From Hyphomicrobiales bacterium (GTDB lineage: Bacteria > Pseudomonadota > Alphaproteobacteria > Rhizobiales > Rhizobiaceae): a stretch of DNA of 64,000 nucleotides. The DNA lies in the NCBI GenBank assembly GCA_900470155.1, contig UBZT01000004.1, forward strand, positions 1 through 64,000. Reading direction: 5' to 3'. The translations under genes and the position numbers were made by a program. Under the pieces are notes generated by a model. The model was not told where the DNA came from, ran no database searches, and worked only from the letters and a program-made list of their open reading frames with translations. Of this stretch, positions 33,087-41,837 are shown piece after piece (position 1 is the stretch's first letter; every line of letters begins with the position of its first letter).

Positions 33087-34631
33087 TCACCGACCGTTTT
33101 GCTCGAATGAGTTAGCGTAGAGCGTCTCGATTTGCTCGACCTCGGTATCGTCTAAAGCGGCAAACTCCTTTGTGCGCGTCCTCTGTGAGAGGCGACCGTT
33201 ATTCTGGTTGAGAAACTTGTGCAGCAATTCGGCTTGGGCCATGGGCATATCGATGATCTCCTGAAGCCCCGCGGCGAAGAGATCAAAAGCTTGCAGGAAG
33301 CGAAGTTCTTGCGGCAGGTCGTGTTTCACAGTCTGTTCGACGCATTCGTAGAGAAAGACCGCATGTGCCGTGGCATCGAAGTATCGGTAGAATGGAGCGG
33401 TGTCGTTCAGGACCTCAACGTTGCCAGCAGCCGTCGGACGCCATTCGATGAACGGCAGGAGAGGCGCCGACCACGATTCCAGCACGGTTCTGTAACGTTC
33501 GATGTTCCGCAGAATGACCGCGCTGACGGGGAAAACGAGACCTGGTGGGCTGTAGGATGCGGCGGCAAGCGCGTGGTGGATTAGCCAGCGGTGTAGGCGG
33601 CCATTCCCATCCACATACGGGTGGATGTAAACAAACCCAAATGCCAGGCATGCTGCGGCCACCACCGGATCCATCGTTCCCCGCGTCGCGCGTTCAGAAA
33701 ATGTAATCAGCCCGCCGACCAGGCTATCAAGATCCTCGTGCCGGGCGCTGACGTGATCGGGAATAGGCATGTTGGTGTCGCGGTCATGGACGCCGACGAA
33801 TCCACCCTCATCACGAAGGCCGAGGCGCACGAAGCGGGCGTCCCCGATGACGATCCGTTGAAGACGGTTGAGCTCTACGAGACTGAGCGGTCGGACACCC
33901 GCCTGCGATATGGCCTGGCCCCAACGCGCCGCTCTTTGCCCGGACGGTTGTTCCCCTTCTATGGCAAATGAGGATTTTGAGTCGTTGAGCAGGATAAATG
34001 CAGCAGCGCGCGCGACCAGATCCTGACGAACGCGCCCCATCGCCTCACGCGCCTGTGTCCCAAGTGCCTGTTGCGAGAACGCGGACAGGTCCGCTGTTTT
34101 CCACACTAGCGGACAAAATGCAGGTGTGCCGGGAAGGTTATTCAATACCTTGTGTCGAGGTGACGGATCACCCTCGGTGAGACAATATTGCTGGTCCGGG
34201 TCGAGGATCGGCACCATCCGCACTTTACCAGGATCGGGAAGATTGAGCTGTCGGCTTGTCATCCATTCGTACAGAAACCAGAGGCGGCGGGCAAAGGCAC
34301 CGGTCGGAGTCAGGCGTATGATGGCCTCGATCTCTTCAGGAGCAACGGTTTGGAAGAGAGCGGACAAGACCTGAAGGTCAATGCCTTCGTATCTGAATGC
34401 GAAAACCAGATGTGAGCGGAGTTCCGGTTCCGGGCGGTAGCGCGGCGTTTGCATCAGCCACGCCTCTGTCGAGACCGGATGGTGCCGTTGCGCAATCGCG
34501 GCCATTCGGGATGGTGCGGGCAAGATCAGGTCGAAGGCGGCGATGATTGCAGCATAACCCGCCGGTTCGCCGCGCTCAGGCAAGGGGCGTCCGTGAAATT
34601 CATTCACACTCTGCGTAGGCCATTCACCCAT
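33087..34631 (-). CDS. Fic-domain AMP-transferase with N-terminal autoinhibitory motif
   Basis: 514 residues. The Fic core has the full active site HPYVDGNGRLHRW (His337, then 341-345), and the flap region FVGVHDRDTNMPIP precedes it. An inhibitory helix SFAIEG (Ser221 to Gly226, pattern S-x-x-x-E-G) lies N-terminal to it, which makes this a class II Fic protein held inactive until Glu225 is displaced. The C-terminal 100 residues look like a winged-helix region. Fic enzymes usually transfer AMP from ATP to a Tyr, Ser or Thr of a target. No antitoxin gene is needed or seen. It sits at the edge of the mobile-looking region. Confidence 0.88.
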   Translation of the reverse strand: MGEWPTQSVNEFHGRPLPERGEPAGYAAIIAAFDLILPAPSRMAAIAQRHHPVSTEAWLMQTPRYRPEPELRSHLVFAFRYEGIDLQVLSALFQTVAPEEIEAIIRLTPTGAFARRLWFLYEWMTSRQLNLPDPGKVRMVPILDPDQQYCLTEGDPSPRHKVLNNLPGTPAFCPLVWKTADLSAFSQQALGTQAREAMGRVRQDLVARAAAFILLNDSKSSFAIEGEQPSGQRAARWGQAISQAGVRPLSLVELNRLQRIVIGDARFVRLGLRDEGGFVGVHDRDTNMPIPDHVSARHEDLDSLVGGLITFSERATRGTMDPVVAAACLAFGFVYIHPYVDGNGRLHRWLIHHALAAASYSPPGLVFPVSAVILRNIERYRTVLESWSAPLLPFIEWRPTAAGNVEVLNDTAPFYRYFDATAHAVFLYECVEQTVKHDLPQELRFLQAFDLFAAGLQEIIDMPMAQAELLHKFLNQNNGRLSQRTRTKEFAALDDTEVEQIETLYANSFEQNGR

Positions 34632-35076
34632 CTGTTGTCCCGCGAAACTGGGTCACCTGATCTAGATCGCTTCGTGAGAATCCATCACCGTCGGCGAAAA
34701 TCTATCACCTATTATAAATTTTGTGAATTATATTCACTGAGCTAGGCGGATTGCTCCATTAGAGGGCTTCGTGACGATCTTTTCCGTCCTGTTTCTTTTC
34801 GCTGCCATTTCAATGTCCTTCTCCAGATCATGAGCCATGCAGGGCTATGGTGTGGGACAGCGGCGCTCGAGGCAAATCATACATGGGATTGTTGATTTCC
34901 ACTGAGAACTGACCCGGTCAGGCAATGACCCCACCCAGCGAGATACTTCTTCTGTGAGTTCAAGAGTTCAATGACCTAGGGCGGAAGTAACCGGGGCCAA
35001 AGTTGGATGCCGATCCACACGCACGGTTCTTGCCGCGTTTTCGCGGATCGATGACAACGGCTGATTTCAGCCGGTC
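34632..35076. other. Gene-free stretch with probable IS debris
   Basis: 445 bp without an intact gene. A 34-codon minus-strand frame (about 34738-34842) containing AAKRNRTEKIV has the flavour of a transposase OrfA start. The sequence around 34897-34917, with ACTGAGAACTGACCCGG, resembles ends left by IS21-type elements. Both readings are weak. It marks the join between the Fic gene and the TetR operon. Confidence 0.35.
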
Positions 35077-35688
35077 TTAACGCTTCAGCTGCTGTTCCAG
35101 CAGGTCGCGCAGATCACCGATATCGGCGGCAATCCGGTTTTCACCGCGGCTCTCCGCGCCATGGAAAATACCGTCGAGATGCAGCCCGACGATACGGGCG
35201 AGCTTGACGGCATCGACCGCAGCATAACGACCGCTGTCGATGCCGGCTTGCAGGGTGCTGATGATCAGCTCGGACTCGAAGCGATAGAAGCTCTGCACCA
35301 CGGCGTCGAGTTGCGGGTCTTTCTTGGTCTGCGCCGCATAGTCGGCCATCAGCTTGACCATGCGCGTCATCATCGTCGGCGCCATCAGGGTATGGGTTTC
35401 GAACCATATGCCGATCTCGCCGAGGAAATCATCGCTGGGCTGCGCGCGGCGCATTTCGAAATCGGAGATGATCTGACCGATCGCCTGGGCAAGCACGCTC
35501 TGGATCAGGTGATCCTTGCTTTTGAAGTAGTGGTAGAGCAGGGCGACATTGACGTCGCAAGCAACCGCGATGTCGCGCATGGTGACGATGCTGAAATGCG
35601 AAGTGCCGAACAGGCCGAGTGCCGCGTCGAGGATCAGCTCGGCACGTTTTGCCGGGTCCAGTCTTTGCCGCGCAACTTTGGCCTCCAT
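35077..35688 (-). CDS. TetR-family transcriptional regulator
   Basis: 203 residues. The N-terminal helix-turn-helix spans AELILDAALGLFG, VTMRDIAVACDVNVALLYHYF and KSKDHLIQSVL (residues about 16-66). The C-terminal ligand domain has no close recognisable subgroup. AAGGAAAT lies upstream of ATG 35688. It is divergent from the transporter-monooxygenase operon and presumably controls it, via the half-palindromic site at 35902-35917. Ligand unknown. Confidence 0.9.
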   Translation of the reverse strand: MEAKVARQRLDPAKRAELILDAALGLFGTSHFSIVTMRDIAVACDVNVALLYHYFKSKDHLIQSVLAQAIGQIISDFEMRRAQPSDDFLGEIGIWFETHTLMAPTMMTRMVKLMADYAAQTKKDPQLDAVVQSFYRFESELIISTLQAGIDSGRYAAVDAVKLARIVGLHLDGIFHGAESRGENRIAADIGDLRDLLEQQLKR

Positions 35689-35901
35689 TCCCTGATTTCC
35701 TTCTGCGGATCAACCGCCGCCGGGCTTTAGTGCCGGTGCTGTTTCCCTATCGACCGAATGCGATGCGCGCTCAGGGCAGAATTGCTGGTCAGCGAATGTG
35801 CATTGCAGCAAAATCTTAGCCCAAAAAGCAAACATCAATCTAAGCTTCTGATTTTCTTTGCCTAATATTTGATCTTTATCATTTTTGCGCTTGCGAGCTT
35901 A

Positions 35902-35917
35902 TTAAACACTTGCTTAG
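35902..35917. promoter_or_regulatory. Candidate TetR operator upstream of the transporter operon
   Basis: TTAAACACTTGCTTAG is an imperfect 16-bp palindrome (TAAxCA-CT-TGxTTA) of the size bound by TetR dimers. It lies 43 bp before the binding-protein start in the AT-rich gap between the divergent TetR gene and its presumed target operon. The assignment is by position and symmetry only. Confidence 0.4.
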
Positions 35918-35959
35918 TTATTGGCAATCCTCAGAAAGAAAAGTCCTGGAGACAAGCCG

Positions 35960-37045
35960 ATGAAACGTATTTTTCGTGCCTTCGCTCAGTCCGCCCTCCT
36001 GCTTCTGATCGTATGTGTGACGCTGTCCACATCCGCGTTTGCGGCGCCCAAGACCACATTTAAGGTCGGCTATTCCATCTATGTCGGCTTCATGCCGATG
36101 GGCTACATGAAGGAAAGCGGCATCCTCAAAAAATGGGCCGACAAATACGGCATCGAGATCGAGATGATGGCGGTCAACGACTATGTCGGCTCGATCAACC
36201 AGTTCATTTCCGGCGACCTTGATGCCGTCGGCGTTGCCGGGATGGATGCACTCACCATGCCGGCGGCTGGCGGGGTCGACACCTCGATTTTCCTGATCAC
36301 CGACTATTCCAACGGCAACGACGTGCTGATGTCGAAGTCGGTGACCTCGGTTGCAGACCTCAAAGGCAAGGACGTCTATCTCGTCGAATACAGCGTCTCG
36401 CACTACCTCCTCAACCGCGCACTCGTGATGAACGGCTTGAGCGGTGTGGGGGAGGTGAAGACCGTCAACATCTCCGACGCGGACATTGCCGCCGCCTATC
36501 TCTCCAATGCGGATATCCAGAATGCCGCCGCCTGGAAGCCGATGACGGCCGACATGATATCAGGCTCACCGGAAACCAAGGTGTTGTTCGACAGCTCGCA
36601 GATCCCCGGCGAGATCATGGACGTGTTCATCGGCAATACGGACGTGTTGAAGGACAATCCGGCCTTCGGCAAGGCACTGACCGGCGCCTGGTATGAGGCG
36701 CTTGCCGCCATCAAGGCCGGGGGCGATACGGCCAAGCCCGTCAACGAATACATGGCCAGCGCGCTGGGCACCGATCAGGCGGGCCTGAAGACCCAGATCG
36801 ATACGACTTTCTTCTTCTATACCCCGGCGGAAGCCAACGCCTTCCTGACCGACGCCAAGACCGGCACGATCATGGACGACGTTCGCAAATTCTCCTTCGA
36901 TCGTGGCCTGTTCGGCCAGGGGGCAACCTCCGTCGATGCGATCGGTCTACAGCTTGCCGACGGCACCGTGCTGGGCGATCCCGCCAATGTGAAACTGCGC
37001 ATCGACGCCTCCTACGCCAAGCTCGGCGCGGATGGCGCGCTCTGA
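35960..37045 (+). CDS. NitT/TauT-type substrate-binding protein, urea-carboxylase-region subgroup
   Basis: 361 residues from ATG 35960 with CTGGAGAC upstream. A signal peptide ends near AFAA (about residue 29). The mature part has YSIYVGFMPMGYMKESGIL, WADKYGIEIE, GVDTSIFLITDYSNGNDVL, VEYSVSHYLLNRAL and FDSSQIPGEIMDVFIGN. That series is strongly reminiscent of the binding proteins encoded near urea/guanidine carboxylase genes. No carboxylase is present here. Instead a flavin monooxygenase follows, so the ligand is probably a small N- or S-containing organic compound that feeds the monooxygenase. Confidence 0.85.
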   Translation: MKRIFRAFAQSALLLLIVCVTLSTSAFAAPKTTFKVGYSIYVGFMPMGYMKESGILKKWADKYGIEIEMMAVNDYVGSINQFISGDLDAVGVAGMDALTMPAAGGVDTSIFLITDYSNGNDVLMSKSVTSVADLKGKDVYLVEYSVSHYLLNRALVMNGLSGVGEVKTVNISDADIAAAYLSNADIQNAAAWKPMTADMISGSPETKVLFDSSQIPGEIMDVFIGNTDVLKDNPAFGKALTGAWYEALAAIKAGGDTAKPVNEYMASALGTDQAGLKTQIDTTFFFYTPAEANAFLTDAKTGTIMDDVRKFSFDRGLFGQGATSVDAIGLQLADGTVLGDPANVKLRIDASYAKLGADGAL

Positions 37046-37075
37046 ACGACAACAGAAGGGAAGGGGGACGGTTTC

Positions 37076-37894
37076 ATGAAACGCATCATCAACTACCCTC
37101 CTTCCCGCGGCCAGCGCCTCTTCCTTGGCATCCTGCCATTCCTCCTGATCCTGCTTGCCTATGTGCTGGCCTCCGAAGCGCGGCTATCGGTCAATCCGAC
37201 CGACAAGCTGATGCCGGCACTATCTTCCTTTGTCTCCGCCATGAACCGCATGATGTTCGAGCAGGACCGGGCAAGCGGCGCACTGCTCTTCTGGTTCGAC
37301 ACCTATCTCAGCCTCTGGCGTCTGTTCGTCGGTTTGGGGATCTCGGCCCTGCTCGGCCTCGTGCTCGGTGCGCCGATCGGCTTCATCCCGCAGTTGCGCG
37401 CCGCCTTCGATCCCGTACTGGCAGCGATCTCGCTTGTGCCACCGCTCGCCATGCTGCCGATCCTCTTCATCCTCTTTGGGCTGGGCGAAGTCTCCAAGAT
37501 CGTGCTCATCGTCTTCGGTGTCGCCCCCTTCCTGATGCGCGACGTCGTGCTGCGCGTCGATGCGCTGCCGCGCGAGCAGATCATCAAGGCCCAGACGCTC
37601 GGCGGCTCTTCCTGGCACATGCTGATCCATATCGTGTTGCCGCAGATCCTGCCGGGCCTGATCAATGCCGTGCGCCTGTCGCTCGGCGCCACCTGGCTTT
37701 TCGTCATCGCGGCAGAAGCGATCACGGCGGAGGGCGGGCTCGGCTACCGCATCTTCCTCGTCCGTCGCTATCTCGCGATGGATATCATCCTGCCCTACGT
37801 CGTCTGGATCACGCTGCTTGCCTTCCTCGTTGATCTCGCCTTGCGCCGCCTCTCTGCCTTTCTCTTCCCCTGGTCCGTGTTGAAGGAGGGCTGA
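37076..37894 (+). CDS. NitT/TauT-type ABC transporter permease
   Basis: 272 residues with about six helices: an N-terminal anchor, then the BPD_transp_1 core with LSLWRLFVGLGISALLGLVLG, LVPPLAMLPILFILFGLGE, the ATPase-docking stretch DALPREQIIKAQTLGGSSWHM, and WLFVIAAEAITAEGGLGYRI. It is the inner-membrane channel for the preceding binding protein. GGGAAGGGGGAC lies upstream of ATG 37076. The ATPase gene starts 1 bp after its stop. Confidence 0.92.
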   Translation: MKRIINYPPSRGQRLFLGILPFLLILLAYVLASEARLSVNPTDKLMPALSSFVSAMNRMMFEQDRASGALLFWFDTYLSLWRLFVGLGISALLGLVLGAPIGFIPQLRAAFDPVLAAISLVPPLAMLPILFILFGLGEVSKIVLIVFGVAPFLMRDVVLRVDALPREQIIKAQTLGGSSWHMLIHIVLPQILPGLINAVRLSLGATWLFVIAAEAITAEGGLGYRIFLVRRYLAMDIILPYVVWITLLAFLVDLALRRLSAFLFPWSVLKEG

Positions 37895-37895
37895 C

Positions 37896-38684
37896 ATGGT
37901 CGAGATCGTCATCGACAAGGTCTGGAAGGAATATGGCGATGCCATCATCCTTGAAAATGTCAGCCTCACGCTGAAGGACCACGAATTATTGTCCATCGTC
38001 GGCCCGAGTGGCGTCGGCAAGACCACACTTTTGCGGCTGCTGCTCAGCCAGGAGGTGCCGACCCAAGGGCAGATCCTGCTCGACGGCCAGCCGATTGCCG
38101 GTGAGCCGACCGATGATCGCGGTGTCGTCTTCCAGCGCTATTCGGTGTTTCCGCACAAGACCGTGCTTGGCAATGTCATGCTCGGTCCGCAATGGCGCGG
38201 TTCCGCTTTCCTCGGCATGCTATTCGGTGATCGCCGCAAGGCCTTGCGCGACCGTGCGATTGCGCTTCTTGAGCGGGTCGGCCTGAAGGATGCGATTGAC
38301 AAGTATCCGCAGCAGCTGTCCGGCGGCATGCAGCAGCGGTTGGCGCTTGCCCAGGCGCTGATCATGCAGCCCAAAGTTCTGCTGCTCGACGAGCCCTTCG
38401 GGGCGCTCGATCCGGTGACGCGCAAGAGCATGCATGTGCTGATCCGCGAATTGTGGAACGAGCGGCAGATGACCATCGTCATGGTCACCCATGACATGGG
38501 TGAAGCCTTCGAGCTTGGCACCCGCGTCATCGCCATCGACAAGCACCGTAAGGATCCGCATGCGCCCGAGCGTTTTGGCGCCGGCATCATTTCCGATTTC
38601 GATGCCAAGCCCCGGATCGTGCGCGACTCGGCCCGCTTCGAGCTGAGCCGCGCGACCGTTACCCCCCTGCACCAATATCGCTGA
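37896..38684 (+). CDS. NitT/TauT-type ABC transporter ATP-binding protein
   Basis: 262 residues. Walker A GPSGVGKTT, Q-loop VFQRYSVFPHKTV, signature LSGGMQQR, Walker B LLLDEPFGALDP and switch VTHDMGEAFELG are intact, in the SsuB/TauB/NrtD form. A long insertion of about 20 residues (GSAFLGMLFGDRRKALRD) follows the Q-loop, and the C-terminus carries a 40-residue extension, both as in the urea-carboxylase-region subgroup. It completes a three-gene importer with the two preceding genes. Confidence 0.92.
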   Translation: MVEIVIDKVWKEYGDAIILENVSLTLKDHELLSIVGPSGVGKTTLLRLLLSQEVPTQGQILLDGQPIAGEPTDDRGVVFQRYSVFPHKTVLGNVMLGPQWRGSAFLGMLFGDRRKALRDRAIALLERVGLKDAIDKYPQQLSGGMQQRLALAQALIMQPKVLLLDEPFGALDPVTRKSMHVLIRELWNERQMTIVMVTHDMGEAFELGTRVIAIDKHRKDPHAPERFGAGIISDFDAKPRIVRDSARFELSRATVTPLHQYR

Positions 38685-38700
38685 TCAAGAGGAGTTCCCC

Positions 38701-40014
38701 ATGGCGACCAAACCGATGCATCTCGCCTGGTTCATGAATTTCACCCCCGACGAATGGCGCGAGCCCTTCGGTCAGGGCGGGAGCCCGTGGGATGGGCGTT
38801 TTTATATCGAAATGGCCCAGACCCTCGAACGCGCCTGCTTCGATTATATCATGATCGAGGACAAGCTGATGGTGCCGCAGACCTATGGCGGCTCGCGCGA
38901 TATCGCCCTGAAGAACGCGATGATGGTGCCCAAGCATGATCCGGCGCCGCTTGCCACCGCCATGGGCATGGCAACATCCAGGCTCGGCGTCGTTGCCACC
39001 ATGTCGACCATGGCCTATCCGCCCTTCCTGCTCGCCCGTCTTTGCTCGACGATCGACAGCCTGACGCGCGGTCGCTTCGGTTGGAACATCGTGACCAGCG
39101 CCGAGGATCTGGCGGCGAAGAATTTCAATATGGACAAGCTGCCGCTGCGCGAGACGCGCTACGAGATGGCGGACGAATACCTCGAGGTGGTCAACAAGCT
39201 GTTTGCCAGCTGGGATGCCGACGCCGTTGTGCTGGATCGCGAAAACGGCATTTATGTCGACCCGTCCAAGGTCCGCACAATCGACCATTCCGGCAAGCAT
39301 TACCAGGTGCGCGGCCCGCTCAACACGGTGCCGTCGCCGCAGCAGAAGCCGCTCTATGTGCAGGCGGGTGCCTCGCCGCGCGGCCGTGATTTTGCCGCCC
39401 GCCATGCGGATTCGATCATCTCGGTTGCATCTGGCGTCAAGGAAATGAAGGCATTCCGAGACGATATCCGTCTGCGGGCGGAAAAGATCGGCCGTGATCC
39501 CGACGAGATCAAGGTTTTGTTCTGCATCACGCCGACGCTCGGCGAAACAGAGTTCGAGGCCCGGGAAAAATATAAGCGCCAGCTGTCGTCAGAGCATTTC
39601 ATCATCGACACCCTGTCGTCGCTGTCGGCCATCACAGAGATCGACTTTGCCCAGTTCGAACTCGACCAGCCTCTGCCGGAAAAGCTGGTGACCAATGGTG
39701 AATCCGGTACGCTCGACAAGTTCCAGCAATGGGGAAGCGGCAAGACGCTGCGTGAACTGGTCGTCGATGGCGGTGGCGGCCTTGTGTCTTCCGTCGAGCT
39801 GATCGGCACGCCGGATCAGGTGGCCGAGCGCATGGGCGAGGTGATGGCGGAAGTCGGCGGCGACGGATTCCTGATCACGACGCCGGTATTGCGCGTCAGC
39901 CGCCGCTATCTGGCGGAAGTGGCAGACGGCCTCGTGCCGGCGCTGCAGAAGCGCGGCCTTGCCCGCACCAGCTACAAGCACGAATTGTTGCGCGACACAT
40001 TGCGCGAATTCTGA
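38701..40014 (+). CDS. LLM-class FMN-dependent monooxygenase (NtaA/DszA/SnaA family)
   Basis: 437 residues, the length of the nitrilotriacetate/DszA-type group. Landmarks are HLAWFMNFTPDEWREP, the TMSTMAYPPFLLARLCSTIDSLTRGRFGWNIVTS core, NFNMDKLPLRETRYEMADEYLEVV, and QAGASPRGRDFAARHAD. These enzymes use reduced FMN and oxygen to cleave C-N or C-S bonds (NTA, EDTA, alkyl sulfides, dibenzothiophene sulfone) or to oxidise rings. Its partner reductase follows at 40083. AAGAGGAGT precedes ATG 38701. The substrate is presumably what the adjacent importer brings in; its identity is unknown. Confidence 0.88.
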   Translation: MATKPMHLAWFMNFTPDEWREPFGQGGSPWDGRFYIEMAQTLERACFDYIMIEDKLMVPQTYGGSRDIALKNAMMVPKHDPAPLATAMGMATSRLGVVATMSTMAYPPFLLARLCSTIDSLTRGRFGWNIVTSAEDLAAKNFNMDKLPLRETRYEMADEYLEVVNKLFASWDADAVVLDRENGIYVDPSKVRTIDHSGKHYQVRGPLNTVPSPQQKPLYVQAGASPRGRDFAARHADSIISVASGVKEMKAFRDDIRLRAEKIGRDPDEIKVLFCITPTLGETEFEAREKYKRQLSSEHFIIDTLSSLSAITEIDFAQFELDQPLPEKLVTNGESGTLDKFQQWGSGKTLRELVVDGGGGLVSSVELIGTPDQVAERMGEVMAEVGGDGFLITTPVLRVSRRYLAEVADGLVPALQKRGLARTSYKHELLRDTLREF

Positions 40015-40082
40015 GCCTCGACGGCGGGCATCCGTGCCTGCCGTCCCCTTCTGCTGCAAGCAGCCCGACACGGAGGAATTCC

Positions 40083-40619
40083 ATGACGATGATGACAAGA
40101 CCCCATGCCGAACCTTCAGCGATCGGATCCGTTCTAGTGCCGGTGACGCGGGAAACCTATCGCGACGGTATGGCCTCGTTTGCTGCAGCAGTGAATGTCA
40201 TTGCCTCCGATGGTCCGGCCGGCCTTGCCGGCTTCACCGCGACGGCAGTGACCAGCGTCACCGATGATCCGCCTACGTTGCTGGTCTGCCTCAATCGCAA
40301 CAGTTCGGCGGCACCCGCCGTGCTGGAAAACAGGGTCGTCTCGGTGAATGCCCTGGCGCCCGGCCATGAAGCGGTGTCGGCGCTATTCGGCGGCAAGACG
40401 CCGATGGCCGATCGTTTTGCGGCAGCCCGCTGGACTTGCGGCAAGTCCGGCGCACCCCTGCTCGAGGACGCACTCGTCTCCTTCGACTGCACGGTGACCG
40501 AGACAGTTGAAGTTGGCACCCATATCATCCTGATGTGCCAGGTCATCGATGTCTGCGCCAGCGACCGACAGGAGGCGCTTGTCTATTTCAAGCGCGCCTA
40601 TCAGGCAGTTTGCCCCTAG
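40083..40619 (+). CDS. Flavin reductase (HpaC/NtaB-like)
   Basis: 178 residues of the flavin_reduct domain: YRDGMASFAAAVNVIAS, GLAGFTATAVTSVTDDPPTLLVCLNRNS, VSVNALAPGHEAVSALFGG and DALVSFDCTVTETVEVGTHIILMCQV. It reduces FMN with NAD(P)H and hands it to the LLM monooxygenase. GGAGGAA directly precedes ATG 40083. It is the last gene of the transporter-monooxygenase operon. Confidence 0.9.
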   Translation: MTMMTRPHAEPSAIGSVLVPVTRETYRDGMASFAAAVNVIASDGPAGLAGFTATAVTSVTDDPPTLLVCLNRNSSAAPAVLENRVVSVNALAPGHEAVSALFGGKTPMADRFAAARWTCGKSGAPLLEDALVSFDCTVTETVEVGTHIILMCQVIDVCASDRQEALVYFKRAYQAVCP

Positions 40620-40639
40620 GTCATTTCCACTTGCGCTCC

Positions 40640-40935
40640 ATCCCCGCCGCGGAAAGTTTCGTGCGTTGTATGGACCATGGCATACCGGCATCGAGACAGT
40701 CTGCCGCTTCTGCTCGTTTCTTCCGCTTGCGGGACTTCTGACCTGGTTTCCGCCAGGGCATCAGCCAGCATGTGCATCCTGGTGGTCATTCCGCCTCGGG
40801 AACGCCCCAGCGCCTGATCCTTGGCACCCCTTTTCCGTATGCCGCCTGCTGATGAGCACGCACGATCGTGCTGGCGATCATCAGATAGCGGTTGTCACGA
40901 TCAGCCGTCAGCGTCTCGAACTGTTTAGGCCTCGT
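40640..40935 (-). pseudogene. Fragment of an IS5-family transposase
   Basis: On the minus strand one frame gives LTADRDNRYLMIASTIVRAHQQAAYGKG, and after a one-base shift another gives GAKDQALGRSRGGMTTRM then HMLADALA. Together these are the central DDE region of IS5/IS427-type transposases (STIVRAHQ, QALGRSRGG, H(M)LADA). N- and C-terminal parts and the terminal repeats are missing, so the element is dead. Confidence 0.75.
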
Positions 40936-40952
40936 CAGTAACGTGCAATTTC

Positions 40953-41627
40953 TTAACGCAGTGCGTCCAGGAAAAGCTCACGAAATGCTTCTGCATCTAC
41001 CCCGGCCACGATTGTGCAGTTGCGGTTTCGCCCAGCAAGATGTCTATCACTGATAGCGGCGACAACCTGGCCAGCTGCGGGACCGTTATCAGTGCAGATG
41101 GATACATGTCCTTCGACTGTAGTGAAAATCTCGGGGTTGAGCATCCAGGCTATAGCGCTGGGGTCATGCAGGCAGGGGTCTTTTGCACCATAGTTGATAA
41201 GAAGATGCGCCGCTTCGTCCGCTGCGGCCGTACCGGTTCCTTGGGCTTTGCAGATCATGTCCTCGGTCACGACGGCCTGTCGGGTCACGTCAAGGCCAAG
41301 CATAGTGATCGGGATGCCGCTATCGAATACGATGGCTGCGGCATGCGGATCGACAGCAAAGTTGAATTCAGCCAGTGGCGTTGTGTTGCCCGGGCAAAAA
41401 GCTGCCCCGCCCATGATGGTGATTGCACTTACAAATTGCGAAAGTTCAGGGTCTAGGAGCAGGGCGAGTGCGATATTGGTCAATGGACCGGTTGCGCAGA
41501 TATGAAGCTGTCCTTCCGCGTGCGCAATTCTGGATATCTCACTTGCGGCATGTCCCGTCGCAAGTTTCATTGTCGGCGGCGGTAGGGTACTTCCAGCCAG
41601 AAAATACAAAGGAATTTCAATGGTCAT
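40953..41627 (-). pseudogene. Nucleoside hydrolase lacking its N-terminus
   Basis: 224 residues matching the C-terminal two thirds of an inosine-uridine nucleoside hydrolase: CATGPLTNIALALLLDP, ITIMGGAAFCPGNTTPLAEFNFAVDPHAAAIVF, LHDPSAIAWML. The calcium- and ribose-binding DTDPGxDD start, about 90 residues, is absent, and no in-frame remnant lies upstream. It therefore cannot form the active site. It lies next to the IS5 fragment, so a transposition event or deletion probably removed the front. Confidence 0.75.
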
Positions 41628-41837
41628 TTAGTGCCTCCCAGTCGCCGTGTTTTCCCTGTAAATCGCCCGATATCAGGGAAACTAAAGACTGAGACGGCTT
41701 CGCAGTTAACTGCGCCCAGAACCATTCAATTACTCAATACATCAAATGCTTGGCATGCACTTTGGTCATGCTTGTGCGGGAACTATCGATGTCCTGCGGG
41801 TCTCTGGACCAACCTTTTCAATCGCGCTGGTCGAAAA
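41628..41837. other. Short noncoding scar with an inverted repeat
   Basis: No gene is seen. TTTCCCTG (41651-41658) and CAGGGAAA (41674-41681) form a perfect 8-bp inverted repeat at what should be the front of the truncated nucleoside hydrolase. The stretch may contain the breakpoint of the event that removed it. Confidence 0.4.

Noticed and set aside
24991..35076. Second copy of the tRNA-Phe 3' end as the far att site
   Set aside because: I looked for a copy of the T arm and acceptor sequence through the accessory region and did not find one. The right end of that island, if any, is lost or outside the window.
38701..40014. The LLM protein as a nitrilotriacetate or EDTA monooxygenase specifically
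   Set aside because: The family covers many substrates, and the transporter type points elsewhere; only the family call is supported.
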